A stretch of 45,205 bases of DNA, from assembly GCA_903904335.1 (NCBI GenBank), contig CAIVCF010000100.1, positions 1-45,205 of the forward strand, written 5' to 3'. The position numbers and the translations under genes are program-made. This document shows, one piece after another, positions 9,508-18,727 of this stretch (the stretch's first letter is position 1; each line of letters begins with the position of its first letter). The notes below the pieces were generated by a model that searched no databases, was not told the DNA's origin, and worked only from the letters and a program-made list of their open reading frames with translations. Source of the stretch: an uncultured Chitinophagaceae bacterium. GTDB taxonomy: Bacteria > Bacteroidota > Bacteroidia > Chitinophagales > Chitinophagaceae.

Positions 9508-9550
9508 CTTTTATTAGTGGGCTTTATAGACGTTTAGTGTTAAGTAAAAG

Positions 9551-9586
9551 AGGGCTGAACAATTTTTCAGCCCTTCTTTTCTTTTA
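9551..9586 (+). terminator. Rho-independent terminator after the susCD-lamG unit
   Basis: AGGGCTGAA (9551-9559) pairs with TTCAGCCCT (9566-9574), a 9-bp stem with a six-base loop, followed by the T-rich tail tcttttctttt. It separates the SusCD/LamG unit from the cytochrome-led operon, which must then have its own promoter in 9587-9631 or depend on readthrough. No clear TAnnTTTG element could be fixed there. Confidence 0.85.
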
Positions 9587-9631
9587 TAATGAGTTGGGTC
9601 TTACCATATTTCTTGCATTCAACTGCTGATT

Positions 9632-10858
9632 ATGTTTACAATAGTTCATTGCCGGCGATCTTTACAGATTCTATGTGCCATTTTCCTTTGCACATTTTTA
9701 TTTATCACATGCATTGACCGGGAATCAAAGAAAGTTAATTCCGGAATAAAATATGAGCAATATGCAGGCTCTTCCGCTTGTATCAATTGCCATAAAGACA
9801 TTTACAATTCGCATATACAAACTGCACATTATCTCACTTCTCAAAAAGCAAACGAAAAAAATATTAAAGGAAGTTTTAAAGATGGAGAAAACAGATTCTA
9901 TTTTAACGCTGCTACCTTTGTTGCTGAAGAAAAAAGAGGCGATCAATTATTTCAGGTAGAATATGTAAATGGTGAAGAAAAGAAATCTGAACCCTTTGAT
10001 ATTACAGTTGGTTCGGGAAAACGCGGACAAACTTATTTATATTGGGATCAAAATAAATTATTTCAATTACCTATCTCATATTTTACATCTGTTAATCAAT
10101 GGTCGAATAGCCCCGGGTTTTCAAATAGAATCATTTTCAAGCGACCCATCACTTCGCGGTGTTTGGAATGCCACAGCACTTATTTTGAAAAGACATCAAA
10201 AGAAGGCATAGAGCCGGAAGATTTTTCTAAAAAAAATATTATTTATGGAGTTGATTGTGAAAGATGTCATGGACCAGCAGCGCAACATGTAGATTTTCAT
10301 CAAAAGAATCCCAATGAAAAAAAAGGGCAGTTCATAATTAATCTCAATTCATTTACAAGAAAGCAAAAATTAGAATCGTGCAGGGTATGTCACGGCGGAA
10401 AAATCCCTAAAACAAAACCATCCTTCAGTTTTCAGGCCGGTGATAATTTGTCAGATTATTTTGCAATTGACACGATTGCCAAAGATGTTGCTGATATTGA
10501 TGTTCACGGAAATCAATATGGAATGATGATTGCCAGTAAGTGTTTTAAAATGAGTGAAATGACTTGTGGGTCTTGTCATAGTCCGCATGAAAATGAAACA
10601 GGAAAGATCACAACTTTTTCGCAGCGTTGCATGAATTGTCATAATGAAGAGCATAACAATTTTTGTAAAGCAAAAGAGAAGGTTGGAAAAAAAATAGTTA
10701 AAAATTGTATTGATTGTCACATGCCCGAATTGCCATCAAAGTCAGTGATGGTATTATTGCAGGGAGAAAGTACACCAACATTTGCATCTATGAGAGCTCA
10801 TTTCATTTCTGTGTATCCTGATGAAACAAAAAAAATCTTGGCAGCCAATAAAAAGTAG
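9632..10858 (+). CDS. Seven-haem c-type cytochrome lipoprotein
   Basis: This 408-residue exported protein has seven CxxCH haem-attachment motifs, starting at residues 50 (CINCH), 177 (CLECH), 209 (CERCH), 250 (CRVCH), 312 (CGSCH), 333 (CMNCH) and 359 (CIDCH). The N terminus is a hydrophobic signal with FITC as a probable lipobox (Cys27). About 120 residues without haem motifs separate the first and second haems. The overall look resembles cytochrome c554-like multihaem proteins found beside ASPIC/FG-GAP proteins in environmental Bacteroidota. It would carry electrons in the periplasm or at a membrane surface; partner and substrate are unknown. It is the first gene after the terminator and lies 50 bases upstream of the FG-GAP/ASPIC gene. 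Its presence in a glucan-hydrolase operon is unusual. Confidence 0.9.
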   Translation: MFTIVHCRRSLQILCAIFLCTFLFITCIDRESKKVNSGIKYEQYAGSSACINCHKDIYNSHIQTAHYLTSQKANEKNIKGSFKDGENRFYFNAATFVAEEKRGDQLFQVEYVNGEEKKSEPFDITVGSGKRGQTYLYWDQNKLFQLPISYFTSVNQWSNSPGFSNRIIFKRPITSRCLECHSTYFEKTSKEGIEPEDFSKKNIIYGVDCERCHGPAAQHVDFHQKNPNEKKGQFIINLNSFTRKQKLESCRVCHGGKIPKTKPSFSFQAGDNLSDYFAIDTIAKDVADIDVHGNQYGMMIASKCFKMSEMTCGSCHSPHENETGKITTFSQRCMNCHNEEHNNFCKAKEKVGKKIVKNCIDCHMPELPSKSVMVLLQGESTPTFASMRAHFISVYPDETKKILAANKK

Positions 10859-10908
10859 TTATGTCATCATTCATAAAAATATTCTTGTTAAATGTTTAAT
10901 GTTTTCGT

Positions 10909-13900
10909 ATGTATAAGATGAAAGTTTATTTTTCCTGTTTATTATTTTTGTTTTTTATATCCTGTCATCAATCAGATAAAGTATTTACAAGTTTACCTGC
11001 TTCAACCACTAATATCAAATTCGAAAATAATTTAGAGAAGAGAGAAGGCTTTGGAATTTTATATTATCTCTATTATTATAACGGAGGGGGTGTTTCAGTT
11101 GGTGATATCAATAATGACGGATTACCCGATATTTATTTTACCGCTAACAGCAAAGGGCATAATAAACTGTATTTGAATAAAGGAAATTATCAGTTTGAAG
11201 ATATCACTGATAAAGCAGGCGTGGCGGGCAGTTCAGACTGGTGTACCGGTTCAACGATGGTGGATATAAATGGAGATGGTTTATTGGATATTTATGTTTC
11301 ATCGGTTAATAATTCCTATGGACTTACGGGGCATAACGAATTATTTATTAATAATGGAGACGGAACTTTTACAGAAAGTTCTGCTAAATACGGATTAGAT
11401 TTTTCTGGTTATACCGTACAGACTGTTTTCTTTGATTATGATCATGATGGAGATATGGATTGTTTTATTTTAAATGAATCTCAACAGCCCAATCAAAATA
11501 TTGTAGACACAAGCCATCGTAGAAGTTTCGATAAAAATGCAGGCGATTATTTATTCAGGAATGATGTTAGCACAACAGGGAAATTCACTGATGTTTCTAA
11601 ATTGGCAGGAATCAATCAAAGTAATTTGGGATATGGGTTAGGGTTATCTGTTGCTGATCTGAATAATGATGGCTGGGATGATATTTATATCGGAAACGAT
11701 TTTCATGAAAACGATTATTATTATATCAATAATGGTGATGGAACTTTTACTGAAAGTGGTGCCAAGCATTTTAATCATTATTCACGCTTCAGCATGGGCA
11801 ACGATATTGCTGATTTTAATAACGACGGACAATTGGATGTACTTACTGTAGATATGCTTCCTCCTGATGAAAAAACTTTAAAGACTTACGGAAGTGATGA
11901 GCATAGCGATATTTATAATTATAAAATAACGCATAACGGCTATCAACCACAATTCTCAAGAAATTGTTTGCAAAGAAATAATGGTAACGGCAAAACCTTT
12001 AGTGATATAGGTTTGATAGCGGGAGTATCTGCAACAGATTGGAGCTGGAGTCCTTTGATGGCCGACTTTGATAACGATGGTAATAAAGATATTTTTATTT
12101 CAAGCGGAATTGTAAAGCGACCTGTTGATCTCGATTATGTTCGCTTTGTTTCGAGTTTAGCGGCACAAATAAACAGGAACGCATCTACTAAATGGGATGA
12201 AGCAACATTAGAAAAAATGCCGGAAGGAAGTTCTTATTGTTTTATGTTTAAAGGAGATGGTGATGGTGTGTTTCACGACATAGGAAAAGATTGGGGCTTG
12301 ATGGACAAAAAAGGATTTTACAATGGTGCTGCTTATGCCGATTTGAATAATGATGGCAATTTAGATCTTATCGTGAATTCATTGAATTCAAAAGCCGTCA
12401 TCTATAAAAACAATACACAAAACAAAAATCATCTTACCATCAATTTTAAAGGAGATGGGTTTAATAAATTCGGAATTGGTGCTAAAGCTTATGTGTTTAC
12501 AAAAAATAAAATGCAGTACGAAGAATTAATGCTTACTAGAGGTTTTCAGTCTTCAGTAGAACCACGATTACATTTCGGATTAGATACAATAAAATCAATC
12601 GACAGTATTTTAATTGTTTGGCCTGATCAAAAATATCAGGTACTCAAAAATGTTCCTATCAATAAACAATTATCAGTTGTTCAAAAAGATGCTGCCAATA
12701 AATTTGACTATAACAATTTCTTTCCTCCAAAAAAAGAATCACTTGTTAATATCACAGATCAAATTAAGTGCGATTGGAAACATGAAGAAAATGATTTCAA
12801 TGATTTTAATAGACAATATTTGATTCCTCATAAAGAAAGCACACGGGGGCCCAAGATCGCCGTTGGGGATGTAAATAAAGATGGCTTGGAAGATTTTTAT
12901 GTTTGCGGTGCAAAAGGACAACCAGGTGCATTAATGATCCAACAACCGAATGGGAATTTTGTAAGATCAGACACTGCTTTATTCAATCGATTCAGGATTT
13001 GCGAAGATGTGGATGCTGTTTTCTTTGATGCCAATGGTGACGGCTTTCCTGACCTCTGGGTAGTAGCTGGTGGAAATGAGATGCCCTCCAGTGGAATATC
13101 CAATGCAGATAGACTTTATTTGAACGATGGCAAAGGTCATTTTACTTATTCGGCAAAAGCGTTTCAACAAGAATTCTGGAATAAATCATGTATCGCTGTT
13201 GCAGATATCGATCACGATGGGGATTTAGATGTTTTTATCGGACATTTTACTGATCAACAGAAATATGGGTTGCCCCGTAATTCTTATTTATACATTAATG
13301 ATGGAAAAGGGAAATTCGATATTGCAGATATCAAAACGATGAACCTCATGCAGCTTGGCATGGTAACATCTGCATCATTCACTGATCTGAATAATGATGG
13401 TTGGCCTGATCTGGTTGTAACCGGCGAATGGATGGGCGTAAAAATCTTTATGAATCATCAAGGAAAATTTGTTGAAACAGAAATTCCAAATTCAACAGGA
13501 TTATGGCAAGGATTGTTTGTTACAGATATTAATGGTGATGGGTATCCTGATATACTTGCCGGCAACTGGGGACATAATTCTAAATTATGGGCTGGTAAAA
13601 ACGGTCCTTTAAAATTGTATGTAAAAGATTTTGACAACAACGCAACTTTAGAACAGATCATGTGCTATACAATCGATGGAAAAGAATATACTTTCTTGCC
13701 AAAAGATGAATTAGAACAATCATTGCCCGTATTAAAGAAAGCATATCTGAGTTATGGTGAAGTGGCCGGAAAAACTGTTCAGTATATGTTCTATGATCTC
13801 TTTAAAGATTATGTTGAATTAAAAGCTGAAACATTAGGCTCTGCCTGTTTTATAAATGACGGCAAAGGAAATTTTAAAAAGCAAGACTTACCATTTAATC

Positions 13901-14190
13901 AACAGTTATCGCCGATATTTTCTTTTCAAAAAATTCCGGGCACAAACAACTTTATTACGGGCGGAAACTTTTTGGATGTTGTTCCTTATGAAGGTTATTA
14001 TGATGCAGCAGCAGTAACTTCATTTGAAATCAATACATCAAAAAATAGTATCAGCATGGGCAATGATAAAGTGATTGATACAAAAGGGCAGGCAAGAGAC
14101 TTGAAATGGATTCATTCAGCAAAGTATGGTAATGTATTAATGGTTGCCAAGAATAATGACAGGATTGAATTTTACGGAATTTCAAAATAG
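10909..14190 (+). CDS. FG-GAP/VCBS repeat and ASPIC/UnbV domain lipoprotein
   Basis: This large lipoprotein (1093 residues) has a lipobox FISC near residue 19. It carries about twelve calcium-binding DxNxDGxxD repeats, such as GDINNDGLPDIYF, ADLNNDGWDDIYIG, GDVNKDGLEDFYV and TDINGDGYPDILAG. These form two probable beta-propellers. Between them, at about 510-590, is an ASPIC/UnbV domain (NHLTINFKGDGFNKFGIGAK, then LMLTRGFQSSVEPRLHFGLD). Such proteins are often encoded beside SusCD pairs and multihaem cytochromes in Bacteroidota, but their biochemical role is not settled. Surface binding or scaffolding is plausible. Its stop codon is 13 bases from the first GH144 start, so the two are co-transcribed. 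Confidence 0.9.
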   Translation: MYKMKVYFSCLLFLFFISCHQSDKVFTSLPASTTNIKFENNLEKREGFGILYYLYYYNGGGVSVGDINNDGLPDIYFTANSKGHNKLYLNKGNYQFEDITDKAGVAGSSDWCTGSTMVDINGDGLLDIYVSSVNNSYGLTGHNELFINNGDGTFTESSAKYGLDFSGYTVQTVFFDYDHDGDMDCFILNESQQPNQNIVDTSHRRSFDKNAGDYLFRNDVSTTGKFTDVSKLAGINQSNLGYGLGLSVADLNNDGWDDIYIGNDFHENDYYYINNGDGTFTESGAKHFNHYSRFSMGNDIADFNNDGQLDVLTVDMLPPDEKTLKTYGSDEHSDIYNYKITHNGYQPQFSRNCLQRNNGNGKTFSDIGLIAGVSATDWSWSPLMADFDNDGNKDIFISSGIVKRPVDLDYVRFVSSLAAQINRNASTKWDEATLEKMPEGSSYCFMFKGDGDGVFHDIGKDWGLMDKKGFYNGAAYADLNNDGNLDLIVNSLNSKAVIYKNNTQNKNHLTINFKGDGFNKFGIGAKAYVFTKNKMQYEELMLTRGFQSSVEPRLHFGLDTIKSIDSILIVWPDQKYQVLKNVPINKQLSVVQKDAANKFDYNNFFPPKKESLVNITDQIKCDWKHEENDFNDFNRQYLIPHKESTRGPKIAVGDVNKDGLEDFYVCGAKGQPGALMIQQPNGNFVRSDTALFNRFRICEDVDAVFFDANGDGFPDLWVVAGGNEMPSSGISNADRLYLNDGKGHFTYSAKAFQQEFWNKSCIAVADIDHDGDLDVFIGHFTDQQKYGLPRNSYLYINDGKGKFDIADIKTMNLMQLGMVTSASFTDLNNDGWPDLVVTGEWMGVKIFMNHQGKFVETEIPNSTGLWQGLFVTDINGDGYPDILAGNWGHNSKLWAGKNGPLKLYVKDFDNNATLEQIMCYTIDGKEYTFLPKDELEQSLPVLKKAYLSYGEVAGKTVQYMFYDLFKDYVELKAETLGSACFINDGKGNFKKQDLPFNQQLSPIFSFQKIPGTNNFITGGNFLDVVPYEGYYDAAAVTSFEINTSKNSISMGNDKVIDTKGQARDLKWIHSAKYGNVLMVAKNNDRIEFYGISK

Positions 14191-14203
14191 GATAATTTTT
14201 TTG

Positions 14204-15886
14204 ATGAAAACGATCGTTTGTTGTCTTGCATTTTTAATGATGGTATCTGCAGGTTGTAAAAAATCTTCAGATGCTTCGCAGCCGATTGTGACGCCAGCTA
14301 ATTTTAGTTTGATGACTTATAGTGTTGATGCTGTATCTGTGCCAACAAATGCGTATAATGTTGGCATAAGTCCAGTTATAAAATTTCAGTTTTCTGCAGC
14401 AATCAGTCGGCAAACCGTTTCATCCAATATTGCATTGAACGACGGTGTTTCCGGCGCAACTATTGCCTGTGCTGTTTCTTATCAAAACGGAGATAGTGTT
14501 GTGATACTGCAACCATCATCATCATTATTGTACTTGAACAGATACACTGCATCAGTGGCAACGTCGTTGAAATCCAGTGCCGGCGGGTCTCTTATCGGAG
14601 GAACTAATTTTACATTTTTTACAAAGATTGATTCAACTGATAAGTTCACTCAAATATCAGACAGCGCATTATTAGATTTAGTTCAAAAGCAAACATTTAA
14701 ATATTTCTGGGATTTTGGTCATCCGGTTTGCGGCATGGCGTTAGAAAGAAATAACGGCGATAATAATGTGGTTACTTCCGGTGGCAGTGGTTTTGGAATC
14801 ATGGCAATGATTGTTGCTGCCAACAGAGGATTCATTTCAAGAACAGATGCAGTTACAAGATTAAATACCATCACCAATTTTTTAACTACAAAATGTACGC
14901 GTTGGCATGGTGCTTTTTCGCATTGGATAAATGGCAGCACCGGCGCAACTGTTCCTTTCGGAAATAATAATGGCGCTGATATTGTGGAGACATCTTATTT
15001 ATTGCAGGGATTATTAACTGCACGACAATATTTCAACAGTAATACCGATGTAAACGAAATAAAATTACGCGATAGCATCAATTCAATTTGGAATGTTGTT
15101 GAATGGAATTGGTTTACACAAAACGGCGCAACAAAATCTATCTATTGGCAATACAACCCATCATATACTGCTACATCTGATATTTGGAGCATTGCTGTTT
15201 CAGGATGGAATGAAGCATTGATCACTTATGTGTTGGCCGCATCTTCAACAACACATGCCATCACAAAAGATGTATATGATATTGGTTGGGCAAATAATGG
15301 AAATATTAAAAATGGTTCAAACTATTACGGAGTAGCACTTCCACTGGGGCAAGCTTATGGCGGTCCTTTATTCTTTGCGCATTATTCTTTTTTAGGGATC
15401 AACCCAAATGGATTAAGTGATGCTTATGCAAATTATCAAACACAAAATATTGCTCATTCAACGATCAACTATAATTATTGTACTACTAATCCAAAATCAT
15501 TTTTTGGATATAGCAGTGCATGCTGGGGATTAACGGCCAGTGATATTTCAGGAGGATATACCGCAAGCTCACCAACAAACGATGTAAGTGTGATTGCACC
15601 AACAGCTGCATTGTCTTCCATGCCATATACACCAACTCAATCAATGAATGCATTGCGTTTTTTTTATTACAAACTCGGCGATAAGGTCTGGAAAGATTAT
15701 GGCTTCATTGATGCATTCAGTTTAAACAGTTTGTGGTTTGCAGGTTCATATCTTGCCATTGATCAGGGACCGATCATTTGTATGATCGAAAATTATCGAT
15801 CAAAACTTTTATGGAATTTATTTACAAGTTGTCCTGAAATTAAAGCAGGAATGAAAAATTTAGGATTCACAGCACCATATTTATAA
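14204..15886 (+). CDS. GH144 endo-beta-1,2-glucanase-type lipoprotein with N-terminal Ig-like domain (paralogue 1)
   Basis: The start is placed at the ATG at 14204, giving MKTIVCCLAFLMM and lipobox SAGC (Cys18). An upstream in-frame ATG at 14144 lies inside the preceding gene. Residues about 30-140 form a bacterial Ig-like (Big_5) domain. From about 155 comes the glucoamylase-like (alpha/alpha)6 domain of GH144: QKQTFKYFWDFGHPV, SGGSGFGIMAMIVA, GADIVETSYLLQGLLTARQY, SGWNEALITYVLAAS. Compared with the two downstream paralogues, the loop before GADxVE reads FGNNNGAD instead of FGR.DDGAD. It therefore lacks two acidic residues and is one residue shorter. Asp259, Glu262 and Glu337 are retained. 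As a lipoprotein it may act at the cell surface. Activity and linkage are inferred from family. Confidence 0.88.
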   Translation: MKTIVCCLAFLMMVSAGCKKSSDASQPIVTPANFSLMTYSVDAVSVPTNAYNVGISPVIKFQFSAAISRQTVSSNIALNDGVSGATIACAVSYQNGDSVVILQPSSSLLYLNRYTASVATSLKSSAGGSLIGGTNFTFFTKIDSTDKFTQISDSALLDLVQKQTFKYFWDFGHPVCGMALERNNGDNNVVTSGGSGFGIMAMIVAANRGFISRTDAVTRLNTITNFLTTKCTRWHGAFSHWINGSTGATVPFGNNNGADIVETSYLLQGLLTARQYFNSNTDVNEIKLRDSINSIWNVVEWNWFTQNGATKSIYWQYNPSYTATSDIWSIAVSGWNEALITYVLAASSTTHAITKDVYDIGWANNGNIKNGSNYYGVALPLGQAYGGPLFFAHYSFLGINPNGLSDAYANYQTQNIAHSTINYNYCTTNPKSFFGYSSACWGLTASDISGGYTASSPTNDVSVIAPTAALSSMPYTPTQSMNALRFFYYKLGDKVWKDYGFIDAFSLNSLWFAGSYLAIDQGPIICMIENYRSKLLWNLFTSCPEIKAGMKNLGFTAPYL

Positions 15887-15898
15887 AAATTTAAGTTT

Positions 15899-17368
15899 AT
15901 GAACATCAATAATATCAAACAAAAATTATTTTTTTTACTCATTTTTATTTCAGTTGGATTGGCCGATGCTAATTGTTCAAAAAGCAATAACGATAGCACT
16001 ACGCCAGTAACTCCTATAGCGCCTGTTATACCTCCTGCACTTGTAAACAATGTTGATTTTTGGTATACATCCAACGATCAATCAGTGCTTTTACAAAAAC
16101 AATCTGGTATTCTTTCTTTTGGTACTGTTACGAACAGTAATCCGTTTATTGATGTTGATTCCACACAAACCTTTCAAGCGATTGATGGTTTTGGTTTTAC
16201 ATTAACCGGAGGAAGTGCTTATGTGATCAATCAATTAAGCAGCTCTGATAAAACAAATTTGTTGCAGGAATTATTTGGGACATCTTCAATATCAATTGGC
16301 ATCAGTTATTTGCGAATAAGCATTGGTGCATCTGATCTGAATGCATCTGTTTTTAGTTATGATGATATGCCAAGTGGACAAACTGATCCTACTCTTGCCA
16401 ATTTTAGTTTGAATAATGATATGACTGATCTGATTCCATTATTGAAACAAATCATTGCTATCAATCCCAACATAAAAATCTTAGGATCACCCTGGTCACC
16501 GCCGGTTTGGATGAAAGACAATAACAGTTCGATTGGCGGAGGTTTGCAAACACAATATTATAATGTGTATGCACAATATTTTGTAAAATATATTCAGGCG
16601 ATGAAGGCACAGGGCATAGTCATTGATGCTATCACTCCACAAAATGAACCATTGAATCCCGGTAATAATCCAAGTATGGTATTATCGGCAGTTCAAGAAA
16701 CCAATTTCATTAAAAATAGCCTTGGACCTGCATTTCAGGCGGCATCCATCACAACAAAAATAATTGTGTACGATCATAACTGCGATCAACCGACTTATCC
16801 AACAACCATTTTAAGCGATGCAACTGCTGCTGCTTTTGTTAATGGTTCCGCCTTTCATTTGTATGCAGGAGATATCAGTGCATTATCAACTGTTCATAAT
16901 TTATATCCTGACAAGCAAGTATATTTTACAGAACAATACACTGCATCATCAGGAAATTTTGGCGGCGATTTGATGTGGCATGTAAAAAATGTGATTATCG
17001 GTTCAATGCGTAACTGGAGTCGCAATGCATTGGAATGGAATTTAGCTAACGATCCAAGTTTTGGCCCGCATACGGTTGGTGGTTGTACAACTTGCAAAGG
17101 TGCATTGACGATTGGTTCCGGCATTACAAGAAATGTTGGATATTATATAGTTGCACATGCTTCGAAATTTGTTCCTGCAGGATCTGTTAGAATCTACAGT
17201 AATATTTCGGGCAATTTAAACAATGTTGCATTCTTGACACCATCAGGCCAAAAAGTTTTGATAGTGGAAAATGATGGAGCCAGTGCAGCATCATTTAATA
17301 TTCGAATGAATGGTAAATGGGTAGCAACAGCATTAACAGGCGGTGGCATTGGAACTTATATCTGGTAA
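15899..17368 (+). CDS. GH30-family glycoside hydrolase (probable beta-1,6-glucanase or related, lipoprotein)
   Basis: This 489-residue protein has a hydrophobic signal and a possible lipobox ending in Cys26 (ADANC; Asn before Cys is unusual). The (beta/alpha)8 domain shows GH30 landmarks: FQAIDGFGFTLTGGSAY, LRISIGASD, ILGSPWSPPVWMKDN, the acid/base Glu250 in TPQNEP and the nucleophile Glu345 in VYFTEQY. A small beta-domain closes the C terminus (VAFLTPSGQKVLIVENDG). The profile fits GH30 subfamily 3, whose characterised members cut beta-1,6-glucan, but subfamily cannot be proven by eye. It lies 12 bases after GH144 paralogue 1, in the same operon. With GH144 partners it suggests that the substrate has both beta-1,2 and beta-1,6 linkages, or that the locus serves two glucans. 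Confidence 0.9.
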   Translation: MNINNIKQKLFFLLIFISVGLADANCSKSNNDSTTPVTPIAPVIPPALVNNVDFWYTSNDQSVLLQKQSGILSFGTVTNSNPFIDVDSTQTFQAIDGFGFTLTGGSAYVINQLSSSDKTNLLQELFGTSSISIGISYLRISIGASDLNASVFSYDDMPSGQTDPTLANFSLNNDMTDLIPLLKQIIAINPNIKILGSPWSPPVWMKDNNSSIGGGLQTQYYNVYAQYFVKYIQAMKAQGIVIDAITPQNEPLNPGNNPSMVLSAVQETNFIKNSLGPAFQAASITTKIIVYDHNCDQPTYPTTILSDATAAAFVNGSAFHLYAGDISALSTVHNLYPDKQVYFTEQYTASSGNFGGDLMWHVKNVIIGSMRNWSRNALEWNLANDPSFGPHTVGGCTTCKGALTIGSGITRNVGYYIVAHASKFVPAGSVRIYSNISGNLNNVAFLTPSGQKVLIVENDGASAASFNIRMNGKWVATALTGGGIGTYIW

Positions 17369-17401
17369 TAGCATAAATGTTTTGTTTGAAAAAATTAACT
17401 C

Positions 17402-18721
17402 ATGGTCAGAATAAAAAAAATATTTCTCTCAATTATTTCAATTCTGTTTTTATCTGCAATAACGATTGCACAAAATAAAATCAGCATTCAGAAAAATTTA
17501 TCAGACGATCAATTATTGGATCTTATTCAAAAACAAACTTTCAAATATTTCTGGGACTTTGCACATCCAGTGAGCGGTATGGCAAGAGAAAGAAGCAACG
17601 CGACTTTTGGATATGGAGATGAGGTTGTAACCACCGGTGGCAGCGGTTTTGGTGTGATGAGTATTATTGTTGCAACTGAAAGAAAATGGATCAAAAGAGA
17701 TACCGCTGCCAAGCATTTATTGAAGATGATCAGATTTTTAGAGAAAGCAAATTCCTATCATGGCGCATTCCCGCATTGGATGAATGGAGCAACAGGAAAA
17801 ACAATTCCTTTCGGCAGAAAAGATGATGGAGCCGATTTGGTTGAAACATCATATTTATTTGAAGGATTATTATGTGTACGACAATATTTTAATGCGGATA
17901 ATAAAATTGAAACTGAATTAAGAAACAGAATCGGTTGGATGTGGAGTGAGATAGAATGGAATTGGTTTACAAAAGGTGAAGACGTTTTGTATTGGCATTG
18001 GAGCCCCAACAATGGATGGGCCATGAATTTTCCGGTGCATGGATTTAATGAGTGTTTAATTATGTACGTGTTGGCGGCATCGGCAGAACGTTATCCTGTT
18101 AATGCTTCAGTATATCATAAAGGTTGGGCACAAGGTAACTTTTTTAAGAATGGAAAAACGTTTTACGGATATAAACTACCATTAGGTTTCGATTATGGCG
18201 GACCCTTATTTTTTTCGCATTATTCTTTCCTTGGATTAAACCCGAAAGGCTTGAAAGATGAGTATGCAGATTATTGGTTGCAGAATAAAAATCACTCTTT
18301 AATTAATTATTCTTATTGCGTTGATAATCCAAAAAAGTTTATAGGGTATGGAGAAAATTGTTGGGGATTAACTGCAAGCGACACTTATAATGGTTACGAT
18401 GCTCATTCGCCAACAAATGATCATGGAACTATTTCTCCAACAGCTGCCATCTCTGCAATGCCCTACACACCGGAGCTTTCCATGAAAGCACTAAAACATT
18501 TTTATTACGATATGGGGGATAAAGTTTGGGGCGAATATGGTTTTATTGATGCATTCAATGAAACAAAGAACTGGTATGCTAAATCATATCTGGCAATTGA
18601 TCAGGGACCTGAAATTGTAATGATAGAAAATTATAGAACCGGATTAATGTGGAAATTATTCATGAGTTGCCCTGAAATAAAAAAAGGGTTGAACAAATTA
18701 GGATTCGAATATTCAAAATAA
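17402..18721 (+). CDS. GH144 endo-beta-1,2-glucanase-type hydrolase (paralogue 2)
   Basis: This 439-residue enzyme has a cleavable signal peptide (hydrophobic to about residue 23, TIAQ) and no lipobox, so it is probably periplasmic. It is a single GH144 domain: QKQTFKYFWDFAHPVSGMAR, TGGSGFGVMSIIVATERKWI, PFGRKDDGADLVETSYLFEG, HGFNECLIMYVLAAS, AIDQGPEIVMIENYRTGL. Asp141, Asp145, Glu148 and Glu217 have the same spacing (4, 3 and 69) as the key acidic residues I recall for the Chitinophaga GH144 enzyme CpSGL (135, 139, 142, 211). All expected acidic residues are present, so this is the best candidate in the locus for an ordinary endo-beta-1,2-glucanase. It lies 33 bases after the GH30 gene and 6 bases before paralogue 3. 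Confidence 0.9.
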   Translation: MVRIKKIFLSIISILFLSAITIAQNKISIQKNLSDDQLLDLIQKQTFKYFWDFAHPVSGMARERSNATFGYGDEVVTTGGSGFGVMSIIVATERKWIKRDTAAKHLLKMIRFLEKANSYHGAFPHWMNGATGKTIPFGRKDDGADLVETSYLFEGLLCVRQYFNADNKIETELRNRIGWMWSEIEWNWFTKGEDVLYWHWSPNNGWAMNFPVHGFNECLIMYVLAASAERYPVNASVYHKGWAQGNFFKNGKTFYGYKLPLGFDYGGPLFFSHYSFLGLNPKGLKDEYADYWLQNKNHSLINYSYCVDNPKKFIGYGENCWGLTASDTYNGYDAHSPTNDHGTISPTAAISAMPYTPELSMKALKHFYYDMGDKVWGEYGFIDAFNETKNWYAKSYLAIDQGPEIVMIENYRTGLMWKLFMSCPEIKKGLNKLGFEYSK

Positions 18722-18727
18722 ATAACG

